This document shows, in pieces, positions 1-9,305 of a stretch of DNA of 64,000 nucleotides. A model generated the notes under the pieces. That model was not told where the DNA came from and did no database searches. It was given only the letters and a program-made list of their open reading frames with translations. How positions within the stretch are numbered: the first letter of the stretch is position 1; each line of letters starts with the position of its first letter. The translations under genes and the position numbers were made by a program. This DNA comes from Paenibacillus sp. MZ04-78.2 (lineage in GTDB: Bacteria > Bacillota > Bacilli > Paenibacillales > NBRC-103111), in assembly GCF_024213375.1 (NCBI RefSeq), contig NZ_JANAVJ010000002.1, forward strand, positions 230,498 to 294,497, given 5' to 3'.

Positions 1-1286
1 TCCCGGCCGTACTTGCGCACGACATAGTCAATCACCTCGTCGCGCCGGAGGTCGCTGAAGTCAATATCGATATCGGGCATCGACACCCGCTCGGGGTTCA
101 GGAACCGTTCGAACAGCAGGTTGTAGCGGATCGGGTCCACATCGGTGATGCGCAGCACGTAGGCGACGAGGCTCCCCGCCGACGACCCCCGTCCGGGTCC
201 GGTCGCGATCCCCTGCTCGTGAGCGAAACGGATGAAGTCCCATACGATCAGAAAATAATCCGAATACCCCATCCGCTCGATGACGGACAGCTCGTAATGC
301 AGCCGTTCATCCACCTTGCTCCGCCACTCCGCGTCGTTCCATTCCTCGGCCGCGCCGTACCGCTGCTCGAGGCCCTGCCGACAAAGCTGGGCGAGATACG
401 CCCCGGCTGTCATGCCGTCCGGAATCGGAGCGAATTCCGGCAAAATCGACTGCCCGAACTCTAGCTCAAGGTCGCACCGTCGGGCTACTTCCAGCGTATT
501 GGCAAGCGCCTCCGGCGCATGGGCGAACAGCTCTGCCATCTCGTCCGGGCTTTTCAAATAAAGCTGCGATGTATGAAACTTAAGCCGCGCTTCATCGTCG
601 ATCGTTTTACCCGTGCCTATGCAAATGAGGATGTCCTGCACCGCATGATCCGGCTCGCGAACGTAATGCGCGTCGTTGGTCGCGACCAGCGGAATGCCGG
701 TGTCGCGGGCAAGCCGGAGCATGTCCTGCATCACTTTCTTTTGCTCCGTCAGGCCGTGGTCCTGCAGCTCCAGAAAAAAATCGTCTCCGAAGATCGCGCG
801 GTAGCGCAGCGCCGCCGCCTTCGCCTCGTCGTAGCGTCCGTGCAGCAGATGCTGGGACACCTCGCTGCCAAGACACGAGCTGGTGCAGATCAGCCCTTCC
901 GCATAGCGCTCCAGATGCTCCAGATCGATCCGCGGCTTATAGTGATAGCCTTCCAAATGTCCAATGGAGCACAGCTTCATCAGATTTTGATAGCCGGTTT
1001 TATTTTTGGCGAGCAGGATCAGGTGATAGATCGGCTGCTCTTGACGGCTGCCTTTTTGCCGGATGGAGCCCGAAGTGAAATAAACCTCGCACCCGATAAT
1101 CGGCTTGATCCCCCGCTGCTTGCACGCTTTATAAAAAGGAATGGCGCCGTACATCACACCGTGATCCGTCAGCGCCAGCGCCTTCATGCCGAGCTCGGCC
1201 GCACGGCCGACCAAATCGTCGATGCGCGCGGCGCCATCGAGCAGACTATATTCGCTGTGCACATGCAAATGTACGAAATCGCCCAT
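1..1286 (-). CDS. dnaE: DNA polymerase III subunit alpha, DnaE (5' part only)
   Basis: Replicative C-family DNA polymerase that works beside PolC in Firmicutes. About 428 N-terminal residues are visible and the rest lies beyond the left window edge. The protein opens with the PHP-domain signature [14 protein letters not shown] (about residues 6-19), followed by [17 protein letters not shown]. The palm-domain catalytic motif PDIDIDF sits next to the window edge. I chose the ATG at 1286 because GGGGAGG lies 8 bases upstream; an in-frame ATG at 1322 has no ribosome binding site. The gene is divergent from ytrH, a neighbourhood also known in Bacillus. Confidence 0.96.
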   Translation of the reverse strand, partial: MGDFVHLHVHSEYSLLDGAARIDDLVGRAAELGMKALALTDHGVMYGAIPFYKACKQRGIKPIIGCEVYFTSGSIRQKGSRQEQPIYHLILLAKNKTGYQNLMKLCSIGHLEGYHYKPRIDLEHLERYAEGLICTSSCLGSEVSQHLLHGRYDEAKAAALRYRAIFGDDFFLELQDHGLTEQKKVMQDMLRLARDTGIPLVATNDAHYVREPDHAVQDILICIGTGKTIDDEARLKFHTSQLYLKSPDEMAELFAHAPEALANTLEVARRCDLELEFGQSILPEFAPIPDGMTAGAYLAQLCRQGLEQRYGAAEEWNDAEWRSKVDERLHYELSVIERMGYSDYFLIVWDFIRFAHEQGIATGPGRGSSAGSLVAYVLRITDVDPIRYNLLFERFLNPERVSMPDIDIDFSDLRRDEVIDYVVRKYGR

Positions 1287-1427
1287 CCGGGCCGCCTCCC
1301 CGCGTTTGAAATATTTATCCATAGTTTAGCATAATGCGAACAAGTGTGCCATATATTTAGTAGGGCGAAGTCGGCCAAGCCCCGAACGGCTGGGAACGGC
1401 TCAACAGTCCGGAAAGGATGAGGAACG

Positions 1428-1760
1428 ATGTCTCCATTTGTATCCAGATGCTTTCTTGATTTTTTCGTGGCGTTCGGAGTCGTGCTCGGGGGGACGATGC
1501 TGGCCGGCATTAGCGCCGTACTAACGCTCGAACCGCCGGTGTACCGGATGACGAGCGTCGCGGAGCAAATCAAAATTTGGGCGATCGTCGCCGCCATCGG
1601 CGGAACGATCGATCCGATCCGCGCAATTGAGACGCATTTTATCGAGGGACATATCTCCCCGGCGATCAAACAAATCATGTACATCGTCTGCGCCTTCGTC
1701 GGCGCGCATATGGGCTCGACCCTGATCCAGTGGATCTGCAAAGGAGGGGGCGAGGGGTGA
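1428..1760 (+). CDS. ytrH: YtrH family sporulation membrane protein
   Basis: Small membrane protein of 110 residues with about three hydrophobic segments (near residues 12-31, 50-62 and 80-102). Its sequence and position fit the YtrH sporulation family, which is made in the mother cell under sigma-E in Bacillus. AAAGGATGAGG precedes the ATG. The stop codon overlaps the start of the next gene in a GTGA, so the two are translationally coupled. No catalytic motif is seen; a structural or membrane role in sporulation is family knowledge, not visible in the sequence. Confidence 0.85.
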   Translation: MSPFVSRCFLDFFVAFGVVLGGTMLAGISAVLTLEPPVYRMTSVAEQIKIWAIVAAIGGTIDPIRAIETHFIEGHISPAIKQIMYIVCAFVGAHMGSTLIQWICKGGGEG

Positions 1761-2266
1761 AGACGCCCGCTTCCGGTTCGTCCGGCGGTTTTTTGCATGC
1801 GGCGGGCCTCCTTATCGCCGGGATGGTCATCGGCGCCGCCCTGTTTCTGAGCGCGTACAATCAACGCTTGAATATGATGATCGAGCAGAACCGGGAGCTG
1901 CTCTCCGCCAAGGTGGATCTGGAAGTCAAGATCGCCGATTTGACCAAAACGAAAAATCAGCAGACGACGATCAATCTTCTGAACATTTATATTGAGCCCG
2001 GAGAGCATACGACGCTCGACAAGGTGACGGAAAGCGAGCTGAAGCGCCGCATTCACGGCGACTTGAAAAAAATCGTCGTCGGCCGCAAAATATCCGACTT
2101 TGCCGCGATGCCTGACGTCTACGAGCAAATTTTGACGGAGAAGCCTTACGTCGGCGTGCTGGATAAGGATTACGTCGTACAAACCGTCAAATGGATCGTG
2201 CTGACCCAAACGGAGCTTAAGGTATGGGTCACGGTCAAAGAGTGGAAGCGCATCCCGCTCTCGTAA
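1757..2266 (+). CDS. ytrI: YtrI family sporulation protein
   Basis: 169-residue protein with one N-terminal membrane anchor (about residues 15-33, HAAGLLIAGMVIGAALFLSA), then a predicted coiled coil (about 35-62) and a charged domain. This architecture and the ytrH partner identify it as YtrI, a sporulation membrane protein. I chose the GTG at 1757 because AAGGAGGGGG is 6 bases upstream and it overlaps the ytrH stop by four bases; an upstream ATG at 1730 lies inside ytrH and has no ribosome binding site. It is probably one transcript with ytrH. Confidence 0.82.
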   Translation: MKTPASGSSGGFLHAAGLLIAGMVIGAALFLSAYNQRLNMMIEQNRELLSAKVDLEVKIADLTKTKNQQTTINLLNIYIEPGEHTTLDKVTESELKRRIHGDLKKIVVGRKISDFAAMPDVYEQILTEKPYVGVLDKDYVVQTVKWIVLTQTELKVWVTVKEWKRIPLS

Positions 2267-2344
2267 TCTTCCACACCCGGTTGATTTCCCGCGCGTAAAT
2301 CGCTAAAGTGGAAGCAGAACCCGTACATAACTGTACATAAGGAT

Positions 2345-2644
2345 GTGCCGCTCAAAATGCAAACCATGCAATGGACGCTCAGCGTGCTGATCGTCATCTT
2401 CCTCGCATTTTCGCTCTATTTCAGTGTGCGTTACCGCCGGGAACAGGAGCCGAAACGGCGCGGCCTGTATTCGGCCCGGATGAACATCTTCATGGGGCTT
2501 ATGCTTGTCGTGATCGCCGTATCCCAGCTGTTCTTCTTCGAAGATTCCGCAACCCGCCGCATCTTCGGAACCGTCTGCCTGCTGCTCGGCTTGTTCAATC
2601 TGTTTGCGGGCATCCGCAATCACAATCTGTTCAGCCGGAAATAG
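2345..2644 (+). CDS. ytpI: YtpI family membrane protein
   Basis: 99-residue protein with three hydrophobic segments (about residues 9-26, 47-64 and 74-90) and basic loops (YRREQEPKRR, RNHNLFSRK). It resembles the YtpI family, whose gene lies near ytoI, ytrH, ytrI and dnaE in Bacillus, and that neighbourhood is conserved here. The start is uncertain: GTG at 2345 or ATG at 2357, with only a weak AAGGA nearby. Function unknown. It converges with ytoI, and the roughly 120 bp between them hold no clear terminator. Confidence 0.65.
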   Translation: MPLKMQTMQWTLSVLIVIFLAFSLYFSVRYRREQEPKRRGLYSARMNIFMGLMLVVIAVSQLFFFEDSATRRIFGTVCLLLGLFNLFAGIRNHNLFSRK

Positions 2645-2765
2645 ACCGGCAACGCCTAAATCTCCGGACGGCACCGGAGGACGATGTCCTTCCGGCCGCC
2701 CACCAAGCCCGTGAAGCCATTCGCGGGCTTGAACGGCTTCACAGCCCCCTTTTTCCGCTCTCCTC

Positions 2766-4112
2766 TTAAGGCTCGAATACTTGCGCCGTCAGCATCGCCT
2801 TGGCCACCAAAGCGCCGTCCAGATGCATCTCGACATCGATTTTGCCGAATTTGCGGCTTACCTCGATAATGCGGGGACGTATTTCCACCGCGCTGTCGAT
2901 CTGCACCGGCTTGATAAAATACGAAGCCATGTTGTCCAGCACAAGATCGCCCTTCTTGACATCCTGCACCGCGTGATAAGCAGCCTGCGTCATCAGCACC
3001 GTCAGCACGCCTTCGGAGACGGTACCGAGCCGGTTCGTCATCTGCGGGGTAATCGTCCCGCGGAACACGGGGTGCCCGTCCCCGTCCTTCTCCTCGCAGA
3101 AGCCCGACCAGATCAAATCCTCGAACGTCTCCCCGTGCTGCGGCTGGCGCTGAATATGCTGCATCGCCTTCAGCACGTCCTTGCGGCTGATGACGCCGGT
3201 CAGCTTGCGGCTCATGTCGATGATCGGCAGCAGTTCGATGCCCTCCCATACCATCAGATGGGCCGCCGCCGCTACCGACGTGTTGGCGTTTGCCGTCACC
3301 GGTCCCCGGGTCATCCGCTTGTCGATCGTCTGGCCCGGCTCGGCGCCGATCAAATCCTTCGACGTAATCATGCCGATGACGCGGTTCCACTCGTCCACTA
3401 CCGGAAAACGGCTATTCCCGGTTTCCTCGTGCAGCCGCTGCCAGTCTTTCAGCGTATGGTGCGCCTTCAGCGCGTACACCTGCATCGATTTGGGGACGAT
3501 GTCCTCGATCAGCAAAATTTTCTTCTTGATCAGCCGGTCGTAAATCGCCCGGTTGATCAAGGATGCGACCGTGAACGTATCGTAACTGCTGGAAATGATG
3601 GGAAGCTCCAGCCGGTCGGCGAGCTCCTTGACCTCCTCGCTCGTCCCGAAGCCGCCTGTAACCAGCACGCCCGCCCCTTGCTCCAGCGCGCCCAGATGCG
3701 CCGTGCTCCGGTTTCCGACGATCAACAGGCTGCCCGGATCGATATAGCGCATCATCGCATCCTGCTCCATCGCGCCGATGACGAACTTGTTCAAGGTTTT
3801 GTCCAGGCCCGCCATGCCGCCGAGCACTTCGCCGTCGACCATATTCACGACTTCCGCGAACGTCAGCTTATCCATCTGGTCGCGCAGCTTTTTCTCGACG
3901 CGAACCGTGCCTACCCGCTCCTTCGTCGCCACCAGTCCGATCGCGTCCGCCTCCTTGATCGCGCGGTATGCCGTCCCTTCGCTGACCCCAAGCATCTCGG
4001 CGATTTTGCGGACGGAGATTTTGCTGCCGATGTTCAAGCTCTCGATATATTTCAGGATTTGTTCGTGCTTGGTTGCGGCTTCCTGCACGTTGGTCGTTTC
4101 GTTTTCACTCAT
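2766..4112 (-). CDS. ytoI: YtoI-like protein: HTH, DRTGG, CBS pair and hotdog domain
   Basis: 448-residue cytoplasmic protein with a regulator-like build. A DNA-binding helix-turn-helix lies near residues 18-60 (SVRKIAEMLGVSEGTAYRAI), a DRTGG-type domain near 70-185, two CBS repeats near 190-310 (FPVVDEWNRVIGMITSKDL and LLPIIDMSRKLTGVISRKDV), and a 4HBT hotdog-type domain at the C-terminus. This domain order is that of YtoI. CBS pairs usually bind adenine nucleotides, so nucleotide-responsive regulation is plausible, but the target is unknown. I chose ATG 4112, preceded by GGTGA; GTG 4121 is an in-frame alternative. Confidence 0.85.
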   Translation of the reverse strand: MSENETTNVQEAATKHEQILKYIESLNIGSKISVRKIAEMLGVSEGTAYRAIKEADAIGLVATKERVGTVRVEKKLRDQMDKLTFAEVVNMVDGEVLGGMAGLDKTLNKFVIGAMEQDAMMRYIDPGSLLIVGNRSTAHLGALEQGAGVLVTGGFGTSEEVKELADRLELPIISSSYDTFTVASLINRAIYDRLIKKKILLIEDIVPKSMQVYALKAHHTLKDWQRLHEETGNSRFPVVDEWNRVIGMITSKDLIGAEPGQTIDKRMTRGPVTANANTSVAAAAHLMVWEGIELLPIIDMSRKLTGVISRKDVLKAMQHIQRQPQHGETFEDLIWSGFCEEKDGDGHPVFRGTITPQMTNRLGTVSEGVLTVLMTQAAYHAVQDVKKGDLVLDNMASYFIKPVQIDSAVEIRPRIIEVSRKFGKIDVEMHLDGALVAKAMLTAQVFEP

Positions 4113-4261
4113 CTGTTTCACCGATCCATTCTAATTCTGTATCACTCTGTACTATATCTTATCATTTTTTTTGCACAAAAAAAACTGCACTCAGGACTAG
4201 AAAAGCAGCCCGTCAGCATACAATGGATTAGGCGAAACCCCATAGGAGGTGTGGAATCCGT

Positions 4262-4594
4262 ATGTCAGACAACCCATTCGCAGGCGAGACGCGGACCGTC
4301 TACGAGCTTGATACGCGCGACGCGGAGGCATTCAACCGGTGCAAGAACCGCATTCACAGCATATGCACCGAATATTTGCAGAGGCCCGTACGCGTCTATA
4401 CGGTTCACGGGCACAGCTACGAAGGCGCGATCGTACATATCGACGATCATTATGTGTATTTGCAAATGTCCCCGGAGCACGGCCGCGCCCTGCTTCCCGG
4501 CCCAGGTGCTTATTCGTTCTACAATCCCTACTACAGCAATGTGATCTTACCGCTCGTCCTGTTCGATCTGTTGGCGATCTCGCTCATCGTGTAG
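4262..4594 (+). CDS. Small protein of unknown function with hydrophobic C-terminus
   Basis: 110-residue protein that I do not recognise. AGGAGGTG lies about 12 bases before the ATG. Residues 41-72 (RPVRVYTVHGHSYEGAIVHI, then DDHYVYLQM) look like a small beta-barrel of the kind seen in Sm-like folds. The last 17 residues (ILPLVLFDLLAISLIV) are strongly hydrophobic and could anchor the protein in the membrane. The tyrosine-rich stretch SFYNPYYSN lies just before that segment. It is a single-gene unit closed by the terminator at 4606-4653. No function can be assigned. Confidence 0.6.
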   Translation: MSDNPFAGETRTVYELDTRDAEAFNRCKNRIHSICTEYLQRPVRVYTVHGHSYEGAIVHIDDHYVYLQMSPEHGRALLPGPGAYSFYNPYYSNVILPLVLFDLLAISLIV

Positions 4595-4605
4595 CCGAGG
4601 GGCAG

Positions 4606-4653
4606 AAAAAAAGTCCGTTTCCCACCGCACAAGGGGTGAAAACGGACTTTTTT
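4606..4653. terminator. Bidirectional rho-independent terminator
   Basis: The arms AAAAAGTCCGTTTCCACC-like and GGGTGAAAACGGACTTTTT form a strong stem, with an A-run on the left and a T-run on the right. It can serve both the plus-strand gene ending at 4594 and the minus-strand gene ending at 4656. Confidence 0.85.
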
Positions 4654-4655
4654 CG

Positions 4656-4934
4656 CTATTTTTTGATTTGTAAAAGGCTGCGCCTTCCCTGCAGCGATTG
4701 CTCCAGCCGCCATTTCTTCATTCGTTTGATCTTGAGCAGCTGCCGCTTCGTCTCCTCCTCCACGCCAAGCAGCTCGTGCAAATGTGCAGCAATGACGAGC
4801 AGCGCAAAAGCGATCCATCCTGCGCCGAAAACGGAAGCCAGCGTCCAGCCCCCGCCGAAATCGAGCCTTGGTACGGCGTAAAGCATCATGCCCAGCGCCA
4901 GGGCCAACCCAATGATATGACGGGTCCCCTTCAA
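4656..4934 (-). CDS. Small two-segment membrane protein of unknown function
   Basis: Protein of about 92 residues with two hydrophobic segments (IIGLALALGMMLYAVPRL and LASVFGAGWIAFALLVIAAH) and a strongly basic C-terminus (KRQLLKIKRMKKWRLEQS). I chose TTG 4934 because GAGGGGAGG sits 8 bases upstream; the longer reading from ATG 4991 would put that ribosome binding site inside the gene. The protein is not recognised. It shares a terminator with the convergent gene at 4262-4594. Confidence 0.5.
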   Translation of the reverse strand: MKGTRHIIGLALALGMMLYAVPRLDFGGGWTLASVFGAGWIAFALLVIAAHLHELLGVEEETKRQLLKIKRMKKWRLEQSLQGRRSLLQIKK

Positions 4935-5020
4935 AATTCCAGCCTCCCCTCGTACAACTTGTACGATACATTGTATGAGGGTCCCGGCCAAAATAGCACC
5001 TTAACGGCTCCTTAACTTCG

Positions 5021-6127
5021 CTAAGCGCTCCCGCCGGGGCTTGGATTCATCTTCTTGCGCCGGAACGACCGCATGGCTTGACCGTACAAGAACAATGCGA
5101 TCCACGGAATCGTCAGACAAAGCGCGAACACCTCAAATATATAGGCATGATAAGCCCACATAGCGCTGCTGAACGGGAGGACATGCGTTTTGTAATAGGT
5201 CATCAACGCCGGATGCGCCAAATAAATGCCGAACGAGGCGGCACCTAGCGTCATGAGCACGCGCGCCGCCGCTTTGGCCCGCTCCAGCAGCAACTGGCCC
5301 AATCGGATAAAGCTCATGGCGACAAAAGCCGCATAAACGTAATACAAGACGTGTTTCCAGGGGTGGGCCAGATCAACTTTCAGCCGCACCTCTATCTGGG
5401 ACAAGCCCATGAAGCCGAAGCCGAGCACCGCCGTCAGCGGCAGCACCCAGACGAAGTGCTTGCGAATCCAAGCCGCGAACGCTTCGTAATGGAGACCGAT
5501 CCATCCGCCCAGCGTAAACAGGCTGAAATAGTTGATAGCGAGCGCAGGCATGTGACCGATCGGCTTCACCCAGATGTGATACGCATAAAACCCGGTCTGA
5601 ATGAGTAGGCCGATCCAAATCAAGCCGCTGCGGAACCAGGGAAATGTCCGGCACAGCCACATCAACAGCGGAAACAGCAAATAAAACTGGATGATAATGA
5701 TCAAAAAGTACAAGTGATACGAAGCTTCCCCCCACTTTAGCAAACCCAAAAATTCTCTCGTTTTCCAGTGCAGGTTTCCCCCGAAAAAAATCCACTGGTT
5801 GTACAAGTAATAAAAGAGCGACCAGACCAGATACGGGTACAGCACCTGCTTGACACGCTGCAAATAAAACTGCAGCGCCTGCTTGCCGCCGAAGTCGTCC
5901 TGATAGCGGTAAAACAATACCAGACCGCTGATCAGGATAAATACCGGCACGGCAAAACTGGAAAGCTTGTTGAGCGTCAGATACACCGCATAGGGTACGC
6001 TGCCCGGCCGCAGATCGACCGTGGGGTCGGCCGTCGAATGAATGATCACAACCGCGAGAATGGCGATGGCCCGGACGATGTCCAGCTCCAACAGCTTCGG
6101 CTTCGATATCGGTTTCATTTCTGTCAC
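5021..6127 (-). CDS. Acyltransferase family 3 membrane protein
   Basis: Membrane protein of about 368 residues with roughly ten hydrophobic segments, typical of the acyltransferase-3 (OafA/YrhL) family, which transfers acetyl or other acyl groups to extracytoplasmic glycans. The family signature is at the N-terminus: LLELDIVRAIAILAVVIIHS, in which the arginine and the histidine are the conserved residues. I chose GTG 6127 with AAGGGAAG upstream; ATG 6118 also fits. It is a single gene, so the substrate (cell wall, teichoic acid or exopolysaccharide) cannot be told. Confidence 0.88.
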   Translation of the reverse strand: MTEMKPISKPKLLELDIVRAIAILAVVIIHSTADPTVDLRPGSVPYAVYLTLNKLSSFAVPVFILISGLVLFYRYQDDFGGKQALQFYLQRVKQVLYPYLVWSLFYYLYNQWIFFGGNLHWKTREFLGLLKWGEASYHLYFLIIIIQFYLLFPLLMWLCRTFPWFRSGLIWIGLLIQTGFYAYHIWVKPIGHMPALAINYFSLFTLGGWIGLHYEAFAAWIRKHFVWVLPLTAVLGFGFMGLSQIEVRLKVDLAHPWKHVLYYVYAAFVAMSFIRLGQLLLERAKAAARVLMTLGAASFGIYLAHPALMTYYKTHVLPFSSAMWAYHAYIFEVFALCLTIPWIALFLYGQAMRSFRRKKMNPSPGGSA

Positions 6128-6317
6128 GTGCGTTTCTCTTCCCTTCTTACAGAAGTTCATAGGCATTTATACTATGTTTGATCCTCAGAATTTTCATGCT
6201 GAACCCTCCATATGCTTGTCGATGGGTTTAGTATATCTGCCCGAAGTGACTTTACAGTGACTTGAATGTGACAGTCTAGTCACTTGGCCCTGGTTAGACG
6301 GTTTGCTGTAGAGTAAG

Positions 6318-6374
6318 CGTCAAACAGCCCCCAGCGCGGCTAGCTTAGCTAGGCACACCGGGGGCTGTTTGACG
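6318..6374. repeat. Long perfect inverted repeat (15-bp arms)
   Basis: CGTCAAACAGCCCCC at 6318-6332 is exactly reverse-complemented at 6360-6374. Inside the loop is a second dyad (CTAGCT-T-AGCTAG). No T-run follows on either strand, so this is either an atypical terminator between the acyltransferase and the ATP-grasp cluster or a remnant of a mobile repeat. Confidence 0.7.
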
Positions 6375-6445
6375 TTCACCTTGTAGAAGGCACAAAAGGA
6401 TCTTGCTCCGACATGAAGAATTCCAGTCATGGCGGGAGTCGATGG

Positions 6446-6487
6446 GCTTGCAGGCACTTGCCCGATGCTTGCAGGCACTTGCCCGAT
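6446..6487. repeat. Perfect 21-bp tandem duplication
   Basis: GCTTGCAGGCACTTGCCCGAT occurs twice head to tail, at 6446-6466 and 6467-6487. It lies in the 480-bp gap between the acyltransferase and the first ATP-grasp gene. Apart from this, the inverted repeat at 6318-6374 and a ribosome binding site, I see nothing in that gap. Confidence 0.85.
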
Positions 6488-6607
6488 ATAGGTAGTTTCT
6501 TTCACCAAGGGTTAGACGCCCTCATATGATGAAGTAGTTCGCTTCTCAATGTTCAAAGCATGTTGCGGCATGTCTTGCGGCAAGCCGGTGCTGGGAAGGA
6601 GTTCCGC

Positions 6608-7978
6608 ATGAAAAGAACAAAGGTGACGATCCAGATCCAAAGCGCCGGCACTTCCTCGGACGGTTCCGTTCTGACGCTCAGCGAATCTGTAGTGAAAAAG
6701 TGGAAGATTCCGCTGCAGCAGCCTCTCCAGCTCCGTTTCGGCTCCAGCCGGGAGGAGGTTTCGGTCAACTCTTCGTCCAAGGCCGGCGTGCTGCGCTTGA
6801 CCGGTTCGTTAGCTTCACAATGGAGTCTTGCCCACGGGGATGAGCTCTGTCTTCAATACAAAACCGGAACCCGTACGATTCATCTTGGCCCGCTGATCGG
6901 TGTCATGGTCAGCCGCGTTTACGCCAATTCCGCCGACAAGCTGTTCGGGGCGAATACCGCCTTTAGCCACGAGCTTTCCGAGGCGTGCAGGCTGTATGGC
7001 GCATCGGTGTTTTTCAGCACGCCGGAGGATTTGCGCGGACAGCGCGACGAGGTTCGGGGGTGGCGCGTCAAGGCAACCGGCGACTGGGAAAAAACGACGT
7101 TTCCGATGCCGCACGTGCTGTATAACCGTCTGACCTCGCGCAAGCTGGAAAACCGGGCCAATGTGCAGCAATTTGTGACGCAAGCCAAGAGCCGCCATAA
7201 TGCGGTGCTCTTCAACGAAAAGTATTTAAACAAGACGGAAGTATTCGATGCCCTCCACAAGGAAACGGGTCTGCAGAAGTACTTGCCGGAGTCGTATTTG
7301 CTGCGGAACCTCCCGCTTCTCAAATCGATGTGCGCCAAGCATCCGACCGTGTTTCTCAAACCGATTACCGGCAGTCTCGGGAAAGGCATCATTCGGATTA
7401 AAAAACAGCCGGACGGATACATTTGTCATTTTACGAATCTGGGCGGCGCCCGTAAGCAGTCCTTTGCGACCCTTGGCAAGCTGTTCAGCACCATCTCGGG
7501 CAAATTGAAAAGCCGACGCTATCAAATTCAGCAAGGGCTCGACTTGCTGACCGTAAACGGCCGGCCCATCGATTTTCGGGCCTTGGTGCAGCGCGGGGAA
7601 ACCGGACAATGGGGCATTACGTCCATCGTAGCCCGCATAGCCGGCACGCATCACTTCGTCTCCAATCTGGCGCGGGGGGGCACGCTGACAACGGCCAAGG
7701 ACGCTTTGGGACGCTCCGGGGCTGCCGCGGCGGCCGGTGGCGTAGGCAAGCTGAGGCGGGCGGCCATCCAAATTGCCAAGGGCATCGAAGCGCAGGTCCC
7801 AGGACATTATGCCGAGCTCGGAATCGATCTCGCGATCGATACGAATGGCCGGGTATGGCTGCTTGAAGTCAACTCGAAGCCGTCGAAGGAGGACAATACG
7901 CCGTTGGCGGCCGGGCGCAAGATCCGACCCTCCGTCAAGAAGCTGGTGCAATACGCCCGCTTCGTGGCGAAGTTTTGA
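6608..7978 (+). CDS. YheC/YheD family ATP-grasp protein 1 (long form)
   Basis: 456-residue protein of the YheC/YheD endospore coat-associated family, with an ATP-grasp fold related to RimK and glutathione synthetase. An N-terminal domain of about 200 residues includes HLGPLIGVMVS and VLYNRLTSRKLENR. The ATP-grasp part shows the glycine-rich ATP loop PITGSLGKGIIRIK (about residues 256-269) and the metal- and ATP-binding end LAIDTNGRVWLLEVNSKPSK. I chose ATG 6608, 7 bases after GAAGGAG; an upstream in-frame ATG at 6560 lacks a ribosome binding site. It is the first of five tandem paralogues. Family members are spore-associated, but the ligated substrate is not known. Confidence 0.9.
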   Translation: MKRTKVTIQIQSAGTSSDGSVLTLSESVVKKWKIPLQQPLQLRFGSSREEVSVNSSSKAGVLRLTGSLASQWSLAHGDELCLQYKTGTRTIHLGPLIGVMVSRVYANSADKLFGANTAFSHELSEACRLYGASVFFSTPEDLRGQRDEVRGWRVKATGDWEKTTFPMPHVLYNRLTSRKLENRANVQQFVTQAKSRHNAVLFNEKYLNKTEVFDALHKETGLQKYLPESYLLRNLPLLKSMCAKHPTVFLKPITGSLGKGIIRIKKQPDGYICHFTNLGGARKQSFATLGKLFSTISGKLKSRRYQIQQGLDLLTVNGRPIDFRALVQRGETGQWGITSIVARIAGTHHFVSNLARGGTLTTAKDALGRSGAAAAAGGVGKLRRAAIQIAKGIEAQVPGHYAELGIDLAIDTNGRVWLLEVNSKPSKEDNTPLAAGRKIRPSVKKLVQYARFVAKF

Positions 7979-8100
7979 CCGTTCGCCAAGCTTCCGAATC
8001 GGCGAACCGGAAAGCGGATCTCCCCCGATAACTGCCCCCCAAATATGGGTTATTTCGGGGTCCTGCGACGACACAGCTCCAACAGATCGAGGTAAAGCGC

Positions 8101-9270
8101 ATGATGAAACCAGACCGCCCGAACAAAAGTACCGTCGGCATCATGACGACGCAAACCGATGAACATCCGCCTTTTGCCAACCGTAATTTCTACCGCCGTT
8201 TATGCATCCACGGGAGCCGCAGCGGCTTGACGGTATTCGTATTTACTCCGCCGGGCATCGACTGGTCCCGGCCGCAAGTGACCGGGTATGTCTATGATCC
8301 GGCACTCAAGGAATGGGTCAGCCGGACCTTCGACCTGCCGGCTGTCGTATATGACCGCTGCTTTTTCACCGCCCGAAGGCAGTACGCCGATTACCGGATC
8401 GCCTTGCACGGTCTGAAGCAGCAGTCCTCCGTCCGGCTGCTCGGCCACGGCTTGAAGGGCAAGTGGGACGTTCAGCAAGCGCTTCGGCGGGATGGCCGGT
8501 TTGACCGCCATCTGCCGGAGACGCAGCCGCTGCGCAGCATGCGCACGCTCGCGGATTGGCTCCGGCGGCGCGGCGAAGCGATTCTGAAGCCGCGTGGCGG
8601 CTCCCAGGGCCGCGGCGTGCTGCTCGTGCGCCGCGAAAGCGCGTCCCCTGCGGGCACGGTGAACGCCGCCGGAGCGGCGTTCACCGTTCGCGGGCGCGAT
8701 CCGCGCAACCGCGCCGTCGCGTGCGGCTTCGCCGACGCCGGGGCGCTGCTTCGCTGGCTGCGCCGCTTCGTCGCGCAACGCAGCTATTTACTGCAGCAGT
8801 ATTTGCCGCTGCAGTCGCAAAACGGCGACGCGTACGACGTCCGCGCGCTCGTGCAGAAAGACGGCGACGGCCGCTGGAAGCTGACCGGCATGGCCGTCCG
8901 CCGAGGGCAGAACGGCAGCCTGACCTCCAATCTGCACGGCGGGGGCACGGTGGAACCCATCGGACCGTTCTTGGCCCGCGAGTTCGGGCCGGCACGCGCC
9001 GAGAGGCTCCTTCACGAGCTGAAGCAGCTCGCTATGAGGCTTCCGGAAGCGCTGGAATCTTTTCACGGGCGGCTCGCCGAGCTCGGCATTGATTTCGGTG
9101 TCGACATGGACGGCAATAGTTGGATTCTTGAGGTGAATTCCAAACCCGGCCGCTCCATCTTTACTTATTTACAAGACGACCAAGCCAAACTGGACGCACT
9201 GACCAACCCGCTGCGCTACGCGCGGTATTTGCTGCAGCAGCCGCGTGCGCAGGCAAACGTCAGACGATAG
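8101..9270 (+). CDS. YheC/YheD family ATP-grasp protein 2 (short form)
   Basis: 389-residue short-form paralogue that lacks the extended N-terminal domain of proteins 1 and 3. Key features are PAVVYDRCFF (a YDR in place of the usual YNR), the ATP loop LKPRGGSQGRGVLLVRR and the C-terminal DFGVDMDGNSWILEVNSKPG. It is closest in layout to protein 5, which also has YDR. Its base composition is more GC-rich than its neighbours in the middle third (around 8560-8900, many GCG and CGC codons). GAGGT precedes ATG 8101; ATG 8104 is an alternative. Confidence 0.88.
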   Translation: MMKPDRPNKSTVGIMTTQTDEHPPFANRNFYRRLCIHGSRSGLTVFVFTPPGIDWSRPQVTGYVYDPALKEWVSRTFDLPAVVYDRCFFTARRQYADYRIALHGLKQQSSVRLLGHGLKGKWDVQQALRRDGRFDRHLPETQPLRSMRTLADWLRRRGEAILKPRGGSQGRGVLLVRRESASPAGTVNAAGAAFTVRGRDPRNRAVACGFADAGALLRWLRRFVAQRSYLLQQYLPLQSQNGDAYDVRALVQKDGDGRWKLTGMAVRRGQNGSLTSNLHGGGTVEPIGPFLAREFGPARAERLLHELKQLAMRLPEALESFHGRLAELGIDFGVDMDGNSWILEVNSKPGRSIFTYLQDDQAKLDALTNPLRYARYLLQQPRAQANVRR

Positions 9271-9305
9271 CAGCCTTGACGAATGCCCGGCAAAATTCAG
9301 CCCAC

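Noticed and set aside
2781..4544. 587-residue plus-strand frame opposite ytoI
   Set aside because: It is a shadow of a real minus-strand gene: His- and Arg-rich, no ribosome binding site and no recognisable domain.
6320..6508. 62-residue minus-strand frame across the palindrome and tandem repeat
   Set aside because: No ribosome binding site, and the sequence is explained by the two repeats; no family resemblance.
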